DNA of 64,000 nucleotides from positions 2,062,882-2,126,881 of the forward strand of contig NZ_BMGB01000001.1 of assembly GCF_014639655.1 (NCBI RefSeq). The letters are read 5' to 3'. Below, in pieces: positions 41,807-50,519 of the stretch. The position numbers and the translations under genes were made by a program. The stretch's first letter is position 1, and every line of letters starts with the position of its first letter. Below the pieces are notes generated by a model. That model was not told where the DNA came from. It searched no databases and worked only from the letters and a program-made list of their open reading frames with translations. The stretch is from Conyzicola nivalis (GTDB lineage Bacteria; Actinomycetota; Actinomycetes; Actinomycetales; Microbacteriaceae).

Positions 41807-43153
41807 CTAGACGTTCGAGACGCGCACCATCTCGTCGCGCTCGACGACCTTGACGCGTGTGCGTCCGACCGCCTCGCCGAGGCCGAGCTCGTGCTGGTCG
41901 AGGTTGTGCCAACCGTCGAGGTTCGTGAACTCCACACCGCGGCTGCGGAGCAGTTCGACGACCGACTCCTCGTCGGGGTGGGCGGGCGCCCACCAGTTCG
42001 CCTGGTCGTTGAGCACGTGCTTGATGGTCTCCATCGCATCGCTCTTGGTGTGGCCGATGAGACCGACCGGTCCGCGCTTGATCCAGCCGGTGGCGTAGAT
42101 GCCGTACATCTGCTCGTCGTTGTCGTCGATCACCTGACCCTCCCGGTTGGGGATGACGCCGCGCTTCTCGTCGAACGGGATGCCGTCGAGCGGCGAGCCG
42201 AAGTATCCGACCGCGCGGTACAACGCCTGGATCGGGATCTCGCGGATCTCGCCCGTGCCCCGCGTTCCGCCCGCGCCGTCGGGCTCGGTGCGCTCGTAGC
42301 GGATCGCCTCGACCCGGTCGGTGCCGACGATTTCGAGCGGCTTGGCGTGGAAGTGCAGGTGCAGACGGCGCGACGCCGTTCCGGTCTCGCGTGCCCGCCA
42401 CTGGGTGAGCACCTTGTCGATCACGAAGACCTGCTTGTTGCTGGCGATCGCGGCCTTCGAGGCCTCGTCGTAGTCGAAGTCCTCGTCGTAGAGGATCATG
42501 TCGACGTCCTCGAGCTCGCCGAGTTCGCGCAGCTCGAGCGGCGAGAACTTCACCTGCGCGGGGCCGCGGCGCCCGAACACGTGCACGTCGGTGACCGGGG
42601 AGTTCTTGAGCCCCTGGTAGACGTTGTCGGGGATCTCGGTCGGCAGCAGGTTGTCGGCGTGCTTGGCAAGCATGCGCGCCACGTCGAGGGCGACGTTGCC
42701 GTTGCCGATGACCGCGACGGATGACGCGTCAAGAGGCCACTCGCGGGGGAAGTCGGGGTGCCCGTCGTACCAGCTCACGAAGTCGGCGGCACCGTAGCTC
42801 CCGGGCAGGTCGACGCCGGGGATCACGAGGGGCGCGTCCTTGATCGAGCCGGTGGAGAAGATCACGGCGTTGTAGTGCTTCTTGAGGTCGTCGAGCGTGA
42901 TGTCGCGGCCGAAGAGCACGTTGCCGAAGAGGCGGATCTGGCCCGAGTCGAGCACGTCGCGCAGGGCGTTGACGATGCCCTTGATGCGCGGGTGGTCGGG
43001 GGCGACGCCGTAGCGCACGAGCCCGTAGGGCGCGGGGAGCTGCTCGAACAGGTCGATCGAGACGTCGAACTGCTTCTCCGCCTTCAGCAGAATGTCAGCG
43101 GCGTAGATACCGGCGGGGCCGGCTCCGACGATGGCCAATCGCAATTTGGTCAT
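41807..43153 (-). CDS. fprA: Ferredoxin-NADP reductase, FprA type
   Basis: A 448-residue flavoprotein of the adrenodoxin-reductase class that passes electrons between NADPH and ferredoxins. The FAD motif VGAGPAGIYAA is at residues 8-18, the NADP site VIGNGNVALDVARML near 150-165, and the C-terminal FAD contact GWIKRGPVGLIGHTKSDA near 345-362. Length and motifs match mycobacterial FprA. It is a single gene beside the menaquinone genes; clients would be cytochromes P450 or other ferredoxin enzymes elsewhere. Confidence 0.94.
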   Translation of the reverse strand: MTKLRLAIVGAGPAGIYAADILLKAEKQFDVSIDLFEQLPAPYGLVRYGVAPDHPRIKGIVNALRDVLDSGQIRLFGNVLFGRDITLDDLKKHYNAVIFSTGSIKDAPLVIPGVDLPGSYGAADFVSWYDGHPDFPREWPLDASSVAVIGNGNVALDVARMLAKHADNLLPTEIPDNVYQGLKNSPVTDVHVFGRRGPAQVKFSPLELRELGELEDVDMILYDEDFDYDEASKAAIASNKQVFVIDKVLTQWRARETGTASRRLHLHFHAKPLEIVGTDRVEAIRYERTEPDGAGGTRGTGEIREIPIQALYRAVGYFGSPLDGIPFDEKRGVIPNREGQVIDDNDEQMYGIYATGWIKRGPVGLIGHTKSDAMETIKHVLNDQANWWAPAHPDEESVVELLRSRGVEFTNLDGWHNLDQHELGLGEAVGRTRVKVVERDEMVRVSNV

Positions 43154-43218
43154 GTTGGATGTGTTCCGTTCGTATTGGGCTGGTGGGATCTCGACAGGCT
43201 CGACCCCCGGGAAATGAT

Positions 43219-44304
43219 TCAGTTGGACCGCTCGACCACCGTGTCGGCGAAGCGGGTGAGCGATTTTTTGACCGGACCGTCGGGCAGCGGGGTCAGCGCT
43301 TCGACGGCCTCGCTCGCCCAGCGCTGCGCCTCGGCGCGGGTGCGCGCGGTCACCTCGTGGTCGCGCAGCTCGTCGATCGCGTCGTCGAGGTCGGCGTCGA
43401 GCTCGGGCGTCGACAGCCCGTGTCCGATGGCTTCCACGGCGCGTTCGATGCGGGCGAGCAGTGCGGCCGCATCGGCGTCGGTGAGCGCGAGCTGGCGCAG
43501 GTACAGCAGCGGGAGCGTGGAGACCCCGGCGCGCAGGTCGGTTCCCGGCACCTTGCCGGTCTCCTCGCCCGACTCGGCGAGGTCGATGATGTCGTCGATC
43601 AGCTGGAACGCAACGCCGATCTTCTCGCCGAACTCGACGACGGGCGCGTTGAACCGCTCGGGCGCACCCGCGGTGATCACGCCGACCGCCGCGGCCGCCG
43701 CGATGAGCGAACCGGTCTTGTCGGCGAGCACCTGGATGTAGTGGGCGATCTCGTCTTCGCCGTCACGCGGCCCGATGGTCTCGTGCAGCTGGCCGAGGCA
43801 CAGCCGTTCGAAGGTGTCGGCCTGGAGCCGGATGACGCGTTCCCCGAGATTGGCCACCAGCTTGCTCGCCCGGGCGAACAGCAGGTCGCCGGTGAGGATG
43901 GCCACCGAGTTGCCCCACACGGCCTGCGCCGTGGGGACGCCGCGGCGCATGGTCGATTCGTCCATCACGTCGTCGTGGTAGAGCGAGGCGAGGTGGGTGA
44001 TCTCGATGGCCTTCGCCGCGGCGAAGACCTGCTCGCTGTTGCCGTCGCCGAGCTGGGCCGAGAGCAGGGTGAGCAACGGGCGCACGCGCTTGCCGCCCGC
44101 TTCGAGCAGGTAGCGGCTCGTGACATCCGCCATATCGTCCGCGAACGACATCTCGACCAGGAGGCCGTCCTCGACGGTGTCGAGCCCACCCTCGATCTCT
44201 TTCACGAACCTGCGCTCGTCGCTCGAGGCGAAAAGCTTGTCGCCCAGGCCGAGCGATGAGCTCAGGGTGTTCCTGCGGCGAGCAAGGGGAACGCTGGCGT
44301 TCAC
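43219..44304 (-). CDS. Polyprenyl diphosphate synthase (menaquinone side chain)
   Basis: A 361-residue trans-isoprenyl diphosphate synthase. The first Asp-rich motif is in YHDDVMDEST near residues 107-116 and the second in LIDDIID near 233-239, both with the magnesium-binding Asp set. The sequence before the first motif lacks large residues that stop growth early, so a long chain (C35-C50) is likely. It lies 48 bases downstream of menG on the same strand, so it probably makes the side chain that MenA attaches. Start GTG; no clear ribosome site. Confidence 0.87.
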   Translation of the reverse strand: MNASVPLARRRNTLSSSLGLGDKLFASSDERRFVKEIEGGLDTVEDGLLVEMSFADDMADVTSRYLLEAGGKRVRPLLTLLSAQLGDGNSEQVFAAAKAIEITHLASLYHDDVMDESTMRRGVPTAQAVWGNSVAILTGDLLFARASKLVANLGERVIRLQADTFERLCLGQLHETIGPRDGEDEIAHYIQVLADKTGSLIAAAAAVGVITAGAPERFNAPVVEFGEKIGVAFQLIDDIIDLAESGEETGKVPGTDLRAGVSTLPLLYLRQLALTDADAAALLARIERAVEAIGHGLSTPELDADLDDAIDELRDHEVTARTRAEAQRWASEAVEALTPLPDGPVKKSLTRFADTVVERSN

Positions 44305-44352
44305 TCTGTGACCGTTTTTCTGCTGGGAAACCGTTGTGCGGTCTCGGCGAAG

Positions 44353-45123
44353 TTACTGGGGCTGGACGGGGATCGACCGGGTGGTCGCGCTCTTCTTGCG
44401 CTTGGCGACCGACGCGAGCACCGTGGCGTCTTCGGGTTTGCGACCGCGGTGCAGGGCGACGACGCCCGCGGTGAGGTTGCGCCAGGCGACACGGGTGAAA
44501 CCGACGCCGCGGATCCAGCGGCTGAGCTCGCCCTGATCGGGCCAGGCGCGGATCGACTCCTCGAGGTAGTCGTAGGCGGCCGTGTTCGAGCTGGTGGCTC
44601 CGGCGACGACGGGCATGACGTACTTGAGGTAGGCGTTGTACCCGACACGCAACAGGGCGAGGGGCGGCTTCGAGAACTCGCAGATCACGAGGCGTCCGCC
44701 GGGCTTGAGCACGCGGTACATCTCGGCGAGCGCGGCCTTCGGATCGTTGATGTTGCGCAGGCCGAAGCTGATCGTGACGGCGTCGAACTCGTTGTCACCG
44801 AACGGCAGGTGCTCGGCGTTTCCCTCGACGAACTCGAGGTCGGGGTGGCGGCGTCGGCCCTCGGCGATCATGCCGGGCGAGAAGTCGAAGGCCACTACGG
44901 TGGCGCCGGTCTTGGTGAGGGCCACCGAACTCGTGCCGGTTCCCGCGGCGATGTCGAGGATGCGCTCCCCGGGTTGCGGGTTTATTGCTCGCACAGTTGC
45001 GAAGCGCCAAATCGGGGCATTGCCCGCCGAGAGAACGTTGTTGGTCCGGTCGTAGTGCTTCGCGACACCGTCGAACATGTTCGCTACCTCGTCGGGCTGC
45101 TTCTGCATGTCGGCTTTAGTCAC
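44353..45123 (-). CDS. menG: Demethylmenaquinone methyltransferase MenG/UbiE
   Basis: A 256-residue SAM-dependent methyltransferase that makes the last step to menaquinone. Motif I is ILDIAAGTGTSSVAL near 54-68, the post-I acidic residue is in VVAFDFSPGM, and the UbiE-specific segments SFGLRNINDPKAALAEMYRVLKPGG and YDYLEESI follow. TAGACT lies six bases before the GTG, without a ribosome site, so the message is probably leaderless. It diverges from menF, with both promoters packed into 63 bases. Confidence 0.94.
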   Translation of the reverse strand: MTKADMQKQPDEVANMFDGVAKHYDRTNNVLSAGNAPIWRFATVRAINPQPGERILDIAAGTGTSSVALTKTGATVVAFDFSPGMIAEGRRRHPDLEFVEGNAEHLPFGDNEFDAVTISFGLRNINDPKAALAEMYRVLKPGGRLVICEFSKPPLALLRVGYNAYLKYVMPVVAGATSSNTAAYDYLEESIRAWPDQGELSRWIRGVGFTRVAWRNLTAGVVALHRGRKPEDATVLASVAKRKKSATTRSIPVQPQ

Positions 45124-45135
45124 CCGCCAAGTCTA
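45124..45135 (-). promoter_or_regulatory. Predicted leaderless -10 for menG
   Basis: On the minus strand TAGACT (45130-45135) is six bases before the GTG at 45123. Confidence 0.6.
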
Positions 45136-45174
45136 CTGAGATACGCGATTCGCTGTCTGAGTGGAGGGCGGGGG

Positions 45175-45186
45175 TACGCTGTTGAG
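45175..45186 (+). promoter_or_regulatory. Predicted leaderless -10 for menF
   Basis: TACGCT (45175-45180) is six bases before the GTG at 45187. This decides the start between that GTG and an in-frame ATG six bases later. Confidence 0.6.
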
Positions 45187-46419
45187 GTGAGCATGCCTGC
45201 CGGATCCATCGCCCATCTGGCCGTCGAAACGATCCAGATCGACGATATCGGTCCCCTGATTCCGCTGCTCGACTCCCGCGATCCGCTGCTGTTCATCCGT
45301 CGCGGCCAGGGCATCGCCGGTATCGGCGAGGCGATGCGCCTCGAGTTCACCGGCCCGAACCGCATGGCCGACGCCGCGGCGGCCTGGCGCGAGGTGCTCG
45401 CCGACGCGTCGATCGTCGACCCGCTGGGCATCCCCGGCACGGGTCTGGTGGCCCTCGGCAGCTTCGCGTTCTCCGAGCATTCGGCCGCGACCAGCGTGCT
45501 CATCGTCCCCTCGGTCATCGTCGGCCGCAAGGGCGCGACATCGTGGATCACCCGCGTGAATTCGGATGCGCCCCTCCCCCGCCCGCACGCGTTCGGCGCG
45601 GAGTACCGCATCTCGCTGCTGCCCGGCGCCATGAAGGGCGACGCGTTCATCGCCGCCGTAGACACGGCGCTCGAGCGCATCCATGCCGGCGACGTGCGCA
45701 AGGTGGTGCTCGCCCGCGACCTCATCGGCCACCTGCCCGAAGGGGCCGACCTGCGCCTCGTGCTGGCGTCGCTCGCGCTCGGCTACCCCGACTGCTTCAC
45801 CTACGCGGTGAACGGCTTCATCGGCAGCTCGCCCGAGACCCTGGTGCGCGTCGACGCCGGCAGCGTGAGCGCCCGCGTGCTCGCCGGAACGATCAGCCGC
45901 GGCGCCGACGCCCAGGCCGACCACGACGCAGCGGTCTCGCTCGCGACCTCCACCAAAGACCTCGACGAGCACCAGTACGCGCTGACCAGCGTGCTCACCG
46001 CCCTCGCTCCGCACAGCTCCACCCTCACCGCGAGCGACCAGCCGTTCACGCTCAAGCTGCCCAACCTGTGGCACCTCGCGAGCGACGTCGCCGGAACGCT
46101 GAGCGACGGCTCGACCTCGCTCGACCTCATCGCCGCGCTGCACCCCACGGCTGCTGTCGCCGGCGCGCCGACCCAGGCGGCGCTCGACCTGATCCACGAG
46201 CTCGAGCCCTTCGACCGCGGCCGCTACGCCGGACCGGTCGGCTGGGTCGGCGCGAACGGTGACGGCGAGTGGGCCGTGGCGCTGCGCTCGGCGCACGTGT
46301 CGCACACCGGACGCGTCACCGCCTACGCGGGCGGCGGCATCGTCGACGGCTCCGACCCGGCCCGCGAGCTGGCCGAGACGAAGATGAAATTCCGGCCGAT
46401 CGTCGAGGCGTTCGGCTAG
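45187..46419 (+). CDS. menF: Isochorismate synthase MenF
   Basis: A 410-residue chorismate-binding enzyme that converts chorismate to isochorismate, the entry step to menaquinone. The conserved C-terminal domain shows KVVLARDL, GSSPETLVRVDAGSVSARVLAGTISRG, LHPTAAVAGAPTQAAL, ELEPFDRGRYAGPVGW and KMKFRPIVEAF. The N-terminal third is divergent, as usual in actinobacteria. The GTG start fits the leaderless -10. It diverges from menG; menD, menE, menB and menA lie 2-7 kb downstream on the other strand. Confidence 0.92.
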   Translation: MSMPAGSIAHLAVETIQIDDIGPLIPLLDSRDPLLFIRRGQGIAGIGEAMRLEFTGPNRMADAAAAWREVLADASIVDPLGIPGTGLVALGSFAFSEHSAATSVLIVPSVIVGRKGATSWITRVNSDAPLPRPHAFGAEYRISLLPGAMKGDAFIAAVDTALERIHAGDVRKVVLARDLIGHLPEGADLRLVLASLALGYPDCFTYAVNGFIGSSPETLVRVDAGSVSARVLAGTISRGADAQADHDAAVSLATSTKDLDEHQYALTSVLTALAPHSSTLTASDQPFTLKLPNLWHLASDVAGTLSDGSTSLDLIAALHPTAAVAGAPTQAALDLIHELEPFDRGRYAGPVGWVGANGDGEWAVALRSAHVSHTGRVTAYAGGGIVDGSDPARELAETKMKFRPIVEAFG

Positions 46420-46449
46420 CACCTCGCGGGCGGTGCGACGCCGCGACGC

Positions 46450-47469
46450 TTACGGGCTGAACAGCGAGACGACGCCCACGACGCCAAGCGCCACGGGTGC
46501 GACGAGCGAGATCAAGGCCCCCGCCGAGGGCCGCATGCGGAGACGCCGGCCTACACCCCCGATGATTCCGATCGGCGCCCGGTCGTCGCGGTAGCGGCGC
46601 GTCTGGCTGCGGGCCTTGGGGCCGAGCGCGTGCACGAGCGAGAGCATGGCCGCGAAGTCCCGCGAGCGCCAGAGCCGCCACGGGCGGCCGACGTAGGCGA
46701 CGAGCCATCCGTCGACGAGTTCGATCTCGCAGTCGGGAGCGACGTCGAGCATGACGGCCATCACATCCGGCGTGAAGATGTACAGCGCATCACGCTCGTA
46801 TCCGGCCGGGCACAACAGTGTGAACGTGCGGTCGAAGTCGCCTTCCAAGCGGAGCCGCTGGCCCGACACGAACCGGGAGCCGGATGCGCCCAACACCCGC
46901 GACCGGCGGTTGAGCAGCACGATATGCGGCGTGGCCCGGTCGAGGCGCATCTGCACGAACGCCGCTCGACGCGGGTGAAGCCCCGAGCCGCGCCTGAACG
47001 TGGCCGCCGTGAAATCCCCGCCCTCGTCCACCACCCCCGAGGGCGACGAGACGACGTCGGTCGCCATCTGGTTGCCGGGCCGATCGGTCGCCGTACCGGC
47101 GAACCCGCCGAGCGGTTCTCTCGGCGAATAGACCAGTCCGTTCGTCACGGCGAGTCTGTCGATTCGCACCCGGCGAGCCACATTCCGCCAGATCAGCCAC
47201 GCCAGTAGCCCGGTGTAGGCGGCCGTGACGACGGAGAACCCGCCGAATACACGTCTTTCCACCTCGTCGTCGAGCCCGGCGACGGGGATGAGGAGGACGA
47301 TGACGGCGACCATCGTCGCGATATACACGACGACGACGACCGAAGTGACCCACCAGCGCTGCCCGAGCGGCGTACCGTGCTCGCGGTCGAGTCGGGCGAC
47401 ATCCCTCAGTCGTACGGTGCTGTCTCCGGCGTCGGTCGCCCCCGGTCTCGACACCCCGCTGCCCGTCAC
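46450..47469 (-). CDS. Membrane protein of unknown function
   Basis: A 339-residue protein. Two membrane segments lie near residues 33-55 (VVVVVYIATMVAVIVLLIPVAG) and 62-84 (YTGLLAWLIW), a soluble region of about 210 residues follows with beta-rich motifs (GQRLRLEGDFDRTFTLLCPAGYERDALYIFTPD), and a last segment ends the protein (LISLVAPVALGVVGVVSLF). TATGCT lies six bases before the GTG at 47469, which fixes the start as leaderless. The soluble part looks like an intracellular domain between membrane anchors. I do not recognise a family. It lies 44 bases downstream of ppk2. Confidence 0.7.
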   Translation of the reverse strand: MTGSGVSRPGATDAGDSTVRLRDVARLDREHGTPLGQRWWVTSVVVVVYIATMVAVIVLLIPVAGLDDEVERRVFGGFSVVTAAYTGLLAWLIWRNVARRVRIDRLAVTNGLVYSPREPLGGFAGTATDRPGNQMATDVVSSPSGVVDEGGDFTAATFRRGSGLHPRRAAFVQMRLDRATPHIVLLNRRSRVLGASGSRFVSGQRLRLEGDFDRTFTLLCPAGYERDALYIFTPDVMAVMLDVAPDCEIELVDGWLVAYVGRPWRLWRSRDFAAMLSLVHALGPKARSQTRRYRDDRAPIGIIGGVGRRLRMRPSAGALISLVAPVALGVVGVVSLFSP

Positions 47470-47513
47470 GGGTTCAGCATACGCACGCGCCCGGCCCGCG
47501 ACCCGCGCCGGGC

Positions 47514-48338
47514 TCAGGTTTTCGCGAGCCGTTCCTTCTCCGCCTCGACGTCGTAGTCCGCCGCCGGCCACTCGAGGCCCATGCCCCGCAGCGCGTCGAG
47601 CAGCAGCCGCTGCACCGCTAAGCGGGCGTACCACTTGCGGTTCGCGGGAACCACGAACCACGGTGCATCCGGGGTCGACGTCTCGTCGAAGACCCGCTGG
47701 TAGGCGTCCTGGTACGCCGGCCACAGCTTGCGCTCGTCGACGTCGCCCGGGTTGTACTTCCAGTTCTTCTCGGGGGTCTCGAGCCGGGCGGTCAACCGCT
47801 TCTTCTGCTCGTCGGGTGAGATGTGCAGCATCACCTTCACGATCGTGGTCTGCTCGGCCACCAGTTGCGCCTCGAAGTCGTTGATGAGGCCGTACCGCTT
47901 CTCGATCTCGTCGGGCGTGGAGAAGCCGCGCACCCGGTGGATGAGCACGTCCTCGTAGTGCGAGCGGTCGAACACGCCGAGAAACCCGGCCGGCGGCAGC
48001 TGCTTGCGCACGCGCCAGAGGAAGTCGTGGGACTTCTCCTCGTCAGTCGGCGCCTTGAACGCGAACGCCTTGACGCCCTGCGGGTTCACCTGGCCGACGA
48101 CGTGCCCGACGATGCCGCCCTTGCCCGCGGTGTCCATGGCCTGCAGCACGAGCAGCAGTCGCTTGCCGCCGCCGAACAGGCTCTGCGCGTAGAGGCGCTC
48201 CTGCAGGTCGGCGAGCTCGGCCGCGCCGTCGGCGAGAGCCTGCTCGCCCTCCTTCTTGCCGCCGTCGAAGCCCGGCACCCCGTCGGCGTCGACGTCGGCC
48301 AGCACGAATCCGGGTGTCACCCGCAGCAGTTCACTCAT
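47514..48338 (-). CDS. ppk2: Polyphosphate kinase 2 (polyphosphate:nucleotide phosphotransferase)
   Basis: A 274-residue PPK2-family enzyme, which transfers phosphate between polyphosphate and nucleotides. Walker A is QAMDTAGKGGIVGHV near residues 66-80, the catalytic Asp-Arg motif DRSHYEDVLIHRVRG near 124-138 and the lid-like segment NWKYNPGDVDER near 192-203, all characteristic. Whether it favours ADP or AMP (class I or II) cannot be decided. TAACGT lies six bases before the ATG, predicting a leaderless message. A 17-bp inverted repeat sits just upstream of this promoter. Confidence 0.93.
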   Translation of the reverse strand: MSELLRVTPGFVLADVDADGVPGFDGGKKEGEQALADGAAELADLQERLYAQSLFGGGKRLLLVLQAMDTAGKGGIVGHVVGQVNPQGVKAFAFKAPTDEEKSHDFLWRVRKQLPPAGFLGVFDRSHYEDVLIHRVRGFSTPDEIEKRYGLINDFEAQLVAEQTTIVKVMLHISPDEQKKRLTARLETPEKNWKYNPGDVDERKLWPAYQDAYQRVFDETSTPDAPWFVVPANRKWYARLAVQRLLLDALRGMGLEWPAADYDVEAEKERLAKT

Positions 48339-48350
48339 GCCGCAACGTTA
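48339..48350 (-). promoter_or_regulatory. Predicted leaderless -10 for ppk2
   Basis: On the minus strand TAACGT (48345-48350) is six bases before the ATG at 48338. Confidence 0.55.
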
Positions 48351-48359
48351 GCTCCGCCC

Positions 48360-48444
48360 GTACCAAATGCAGGAGATTTCGCGTGCGAGGCCCCGGGACG
48401 CGCGCCAACGTGTGACTCGGTCGGGTTTCTCCTGCATTTGGTAC
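48360..48444. repeat. 17-bp perfect inverted repeat with 51-base core
   Basis: GTACCAAATGCAGGAGA (48360-48376) and TCTCCTGCATTTGGTAC (48428-48444) are exact inverse copies around a GC-rich 51-base centre. The element of 85 bases lies between the menD stop and the ppk2 promoter. It has the shape of a REP/MITE-like palindromic unit or of a stable mRNA 3' end; it is AT-richer at the tips than its surroundings. No second copy was seen in the window. Confidence 0.85.
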
Positions 48445-48469
48445 AGCGCAGGTGCGTTCGCGACACGGG

Positions 48470-50167
48470 TCAGCGGGCGAGCGGGACCTCGATGAGGGTG
48501 GGGGTATCGGATGCCGTGAGCGAGGAATCGAGTTCGCCCCGGTTCGCGACGTGGCGGTACTCCCACCCGTACGCGGCGGCCAACCGCTCGACGGACACAC
48601 TCTGCGGCGTGAACATCACCCGGTCGAGCGGCCCGCGTGGAGCTGTGGCGGCGACCTCGAGCAGGTCGAAGATGGTTCCCCCGCCGTCGTTGCCGACGAT
48701 CACCTGCAGCCGCGGTCGGGGTTCGCCCACACCGAAGAGCAACGACCCGGCGTCGTGCAGCAGGGTGAGGTCGCCGAGCAGCACGCGCGTGACCCCTCCG
48801 GCCGTGGGACCCTCGAGCGACTGGCTGGCGAGCGCGATTCCGGTGGCCGTGGCGATCGTGCCGTCGATGCCGGCGAGACCGCGGTTGGCGTGGACGGTGA
48901 TCTTCTTGCCGGGCGCGAACCGGTCGGCCTCGCGGATCAGCCGCGAGGCGCCGAGCACGAGCCGGTCGTGCGGCCAGGTCACGCGCCAGACGGCTTCGGC
49001 GAGCGCGCGGCGGGTGACAGGTGCGCGCAGCCCGGCGAGCACCTGCCGCGAGAACGCGGCCTGGTCTTTGGGCGCGGCCGAGATGGCGAGGTCGACGTCG
49101 GGCGAGTCCTGCTGCTCGAGCAGCGCTCGGCTCGTGGTGACCCAGCGGCCGAGCCAGGCGCGACCGGCACTCGAGTTGTCGGGCTCGCCGACGACACGGA
49201 TCGCGTCGGCGAACGTCGCCACGGCGTGGCCCGGGTTGTAGTCGTCGACGGCGGCCGAGCGCACGACGGTGGTCGCGACATCCGGCCTCTGAATCAGCGC
49301 GGGGATCTCGCGGCTGAGCGTCGGGTGGCCGAAGACGATGACCCGCTCGACACGCTCGCCGAATTCGATGGCGGAGAGCAGTTCGCGGTAGGCGACCACG
49401 AGGTTCGGGCCGAAGTGGGCTCCGCTCGACACCTCGGCGAGCAGCGGTGCGCCGAGCGCCCGGGCGGTGGCCTCGGCGATCGCGCCGGCTCCGTGGCCGG
49501 CGACCACGACGGTGCCGGGCGCCTGGAACACCGGCATCGGGTCGCCGGCGAGCCGCGGCGGGGCGTAGACGACGGGCTCGCGCTCCTCGGGCAGAGGCAC
49601 GATGGCCGAGAGCGGCTCGACGAACGCGATGTTCAGGTGCACCGGCCCGGTCGTGATCGGCGACGTGCCAGCCGCGGCGACCGCGGCCGCGGCCGCCGAA
49701 CGGGCGGCCTCGATCTCGCCCGTTTCGCCGGTCGGCGCGGTGATGTCGAACGACGCGCGCAGGGCCGGTCCGAAGATGCCGGGCTGGGTCGTCGCCTGAT
49801 TGGCGCCGATTCCGCGCAGCTCGGGCGGCCGGTCGGCCGACACGACGATGAGGGGGACGCCCGAGTGGTGCGCCTCGAGTACGGCGGGGTGCAGATTGGC
49901 GACGGCGGTGCCGGAGGTCGTGATGACGAGCACGGGCGTCGCGGTCTCGACGGCGAGACCGAGGGCGAGGAACGCCGCGCCGCGTTCGTCGATGCGCACG
50001 CGCAGACGGATGCGCCCGGCCTCTTCGAGTTCCGCGGCCGCGAGGGCTAGTGCCTGCGACCGGGAACCGGGACTCAATACGACGTCGCGCACCCCGAGGC
50101 GCACGAACTCGTCGAGGAGCGCGACCGCGAACTGGGATGCCGGCGAGCTACTCCTTGGGTGGGTCAT
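48470..50167 (-). CDS. menD: MenD, SEPHCHC synthase
   Basis: A 565-residue thiamine-diphosphate enzyme that adds 2-oxoglutarate to isochorismate in menaquinone synthesis. The N-terminal segment VLSPGSRSQALALAA and RIDERGAAFLALGLA hold the activating Glu; TTSGTAVANLHPAVLEAHHSGVPLIV is a MenD hallmark; the cofactor site is LLGDLTLLHDAGSLL with Asn in VGNDGGGTIF near 445-480. Length is normal. Its 5' end overlaps the PLDc_N gene by 20 bases, so the two are cotranscribed. Confidence 0.95.
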   Translation of the reverse strand: MTHPRSSSPASQFAVALLDEFVRLGVRDVVLSPGSRSQALALAAAELEEAGRIRLRVRIDERGAAFLALGLAVETATPVLVITTSGTAVANLHPAVLEAHHSGVPLIVVSADRPPELRGIGANQATTQPGIFGPALRASFDITAPTGETGEIEAARSAAAAAVAAAGTSPITTGPVHLNIAFVEPLSAIVPLPEEREPVVYAPPRLAGDPMPVFQAPGTVVVAGHGAGAIAEATARALGAPLLAEVSSGAHFGPNLVVAYRELLSAIEFGERVERVIVFGHPTLSREIPALIQRPDVATTVVRSAAVDDYNPGHAVATFADAIRVVGEPDNSSAGRAWLGRWVTTSRALLEQQDSPDVDLAISAAPKDQAAFSRQVLAGLRAPVTRRALAEAVWRVTWPHDRLVLGASRLIREADRFAPGKKITVHANRGLAGIDGTIATATGIALASQSLEGPTAGGVTRVLLGDLTLLHDAGSLLFGVGEPRPRLQVIVGNDGGGTIFDLLEVAATAPRGPLDRVMFTPQSVSVERLAAAYGWEYRHVANRGELDSSLTASDTPTLIEVPLAR

Positions 50168-50480
50168 CGTCGAGTTCGGCGAGTTCCTGCTCGAGACGGC
50201 GGATGCGCTCGTCTTGTTCCTCGTCGCGACGGAGGTTTCTCAGAAAGTTGGGGTCGTCGTCGGGGGCGACCTGGCGGGGTTCGCCGCCGCGGTCTTGGCG
50301 CTCTTTGCCGAGGAAGAACCAGAGCAGGGCGCCGATGACGGGCAGCAGCACGATGATGACGACCCAGACGACTTTGTTCAGGGCGCGCACACGACGGGTT
50401 TCGGTGAGGATGACGTCGACAACGGCGAAGACGTCTAGGGCCACCACCACGAACGGGAGGATGACGAGGAATCGAGCCAT
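50148..50480 (-). CDS. PLDc_N-domain membrane protein
   Basis: A 110-residue protein with two N-terminal membrane segments (FLVILPFVVVALDVFAVVDVIL and VVWVVIIVLLPVIGALLWFFLG), the pattern of the phospholipase D nuclease N-terminal family, followed by an acidic tail with a short coiled coil (DEEQDERIRRLEQELAEL). TAAGAT lies seven bases before the ATG. It overlaps menD by 20 bases, an arrangement seen in related actinobacteria. No enzymatic residues are present; role unknown. Confidence 0.85.
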   Translation of the reverse strand: MARFLVILPFVVVALDVFAVVDVILTETRRVRALNKVVWVVIIVLLPVIGALLWFFLGKERQDRGGEPRQVAPDDDPNFLRNLRRDEEQDERIRRLEQELAELDDDPPKE

Positions 50481-50493
50481 GCAGTCAATCTTA
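50481..50493 (-). promoter_or_regulatory. Predicted leaderless -10 for the PLDc_N-menD transcript
   Basis: On the minus strand TAAGAT (50488-50493) is seven bases before the ATG at 50480. Confidence 0.55.
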
Positions 50494-50507
50494 GGCTTCG
50501 CGCTGCC

Positions 50508-50519
50508 TACACTTGTCAG
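50508..50519 (+). promoter_or_regulatory. Predicted leaderless -10 for the DUF4229 gene
   Basis: TACACT (50508-50513) is six bases before the GTG at 50520. It is arranged back-to-back with the PLDc_N promoter. Confidence 0.6.

Noticed and set aside
44308-45186. Extension of menF upstream through the menG region
   Set aside because: The 293 extra codons are the antisense of menG. The GTG at 45187 with TACGCT six bases before it is the better start.
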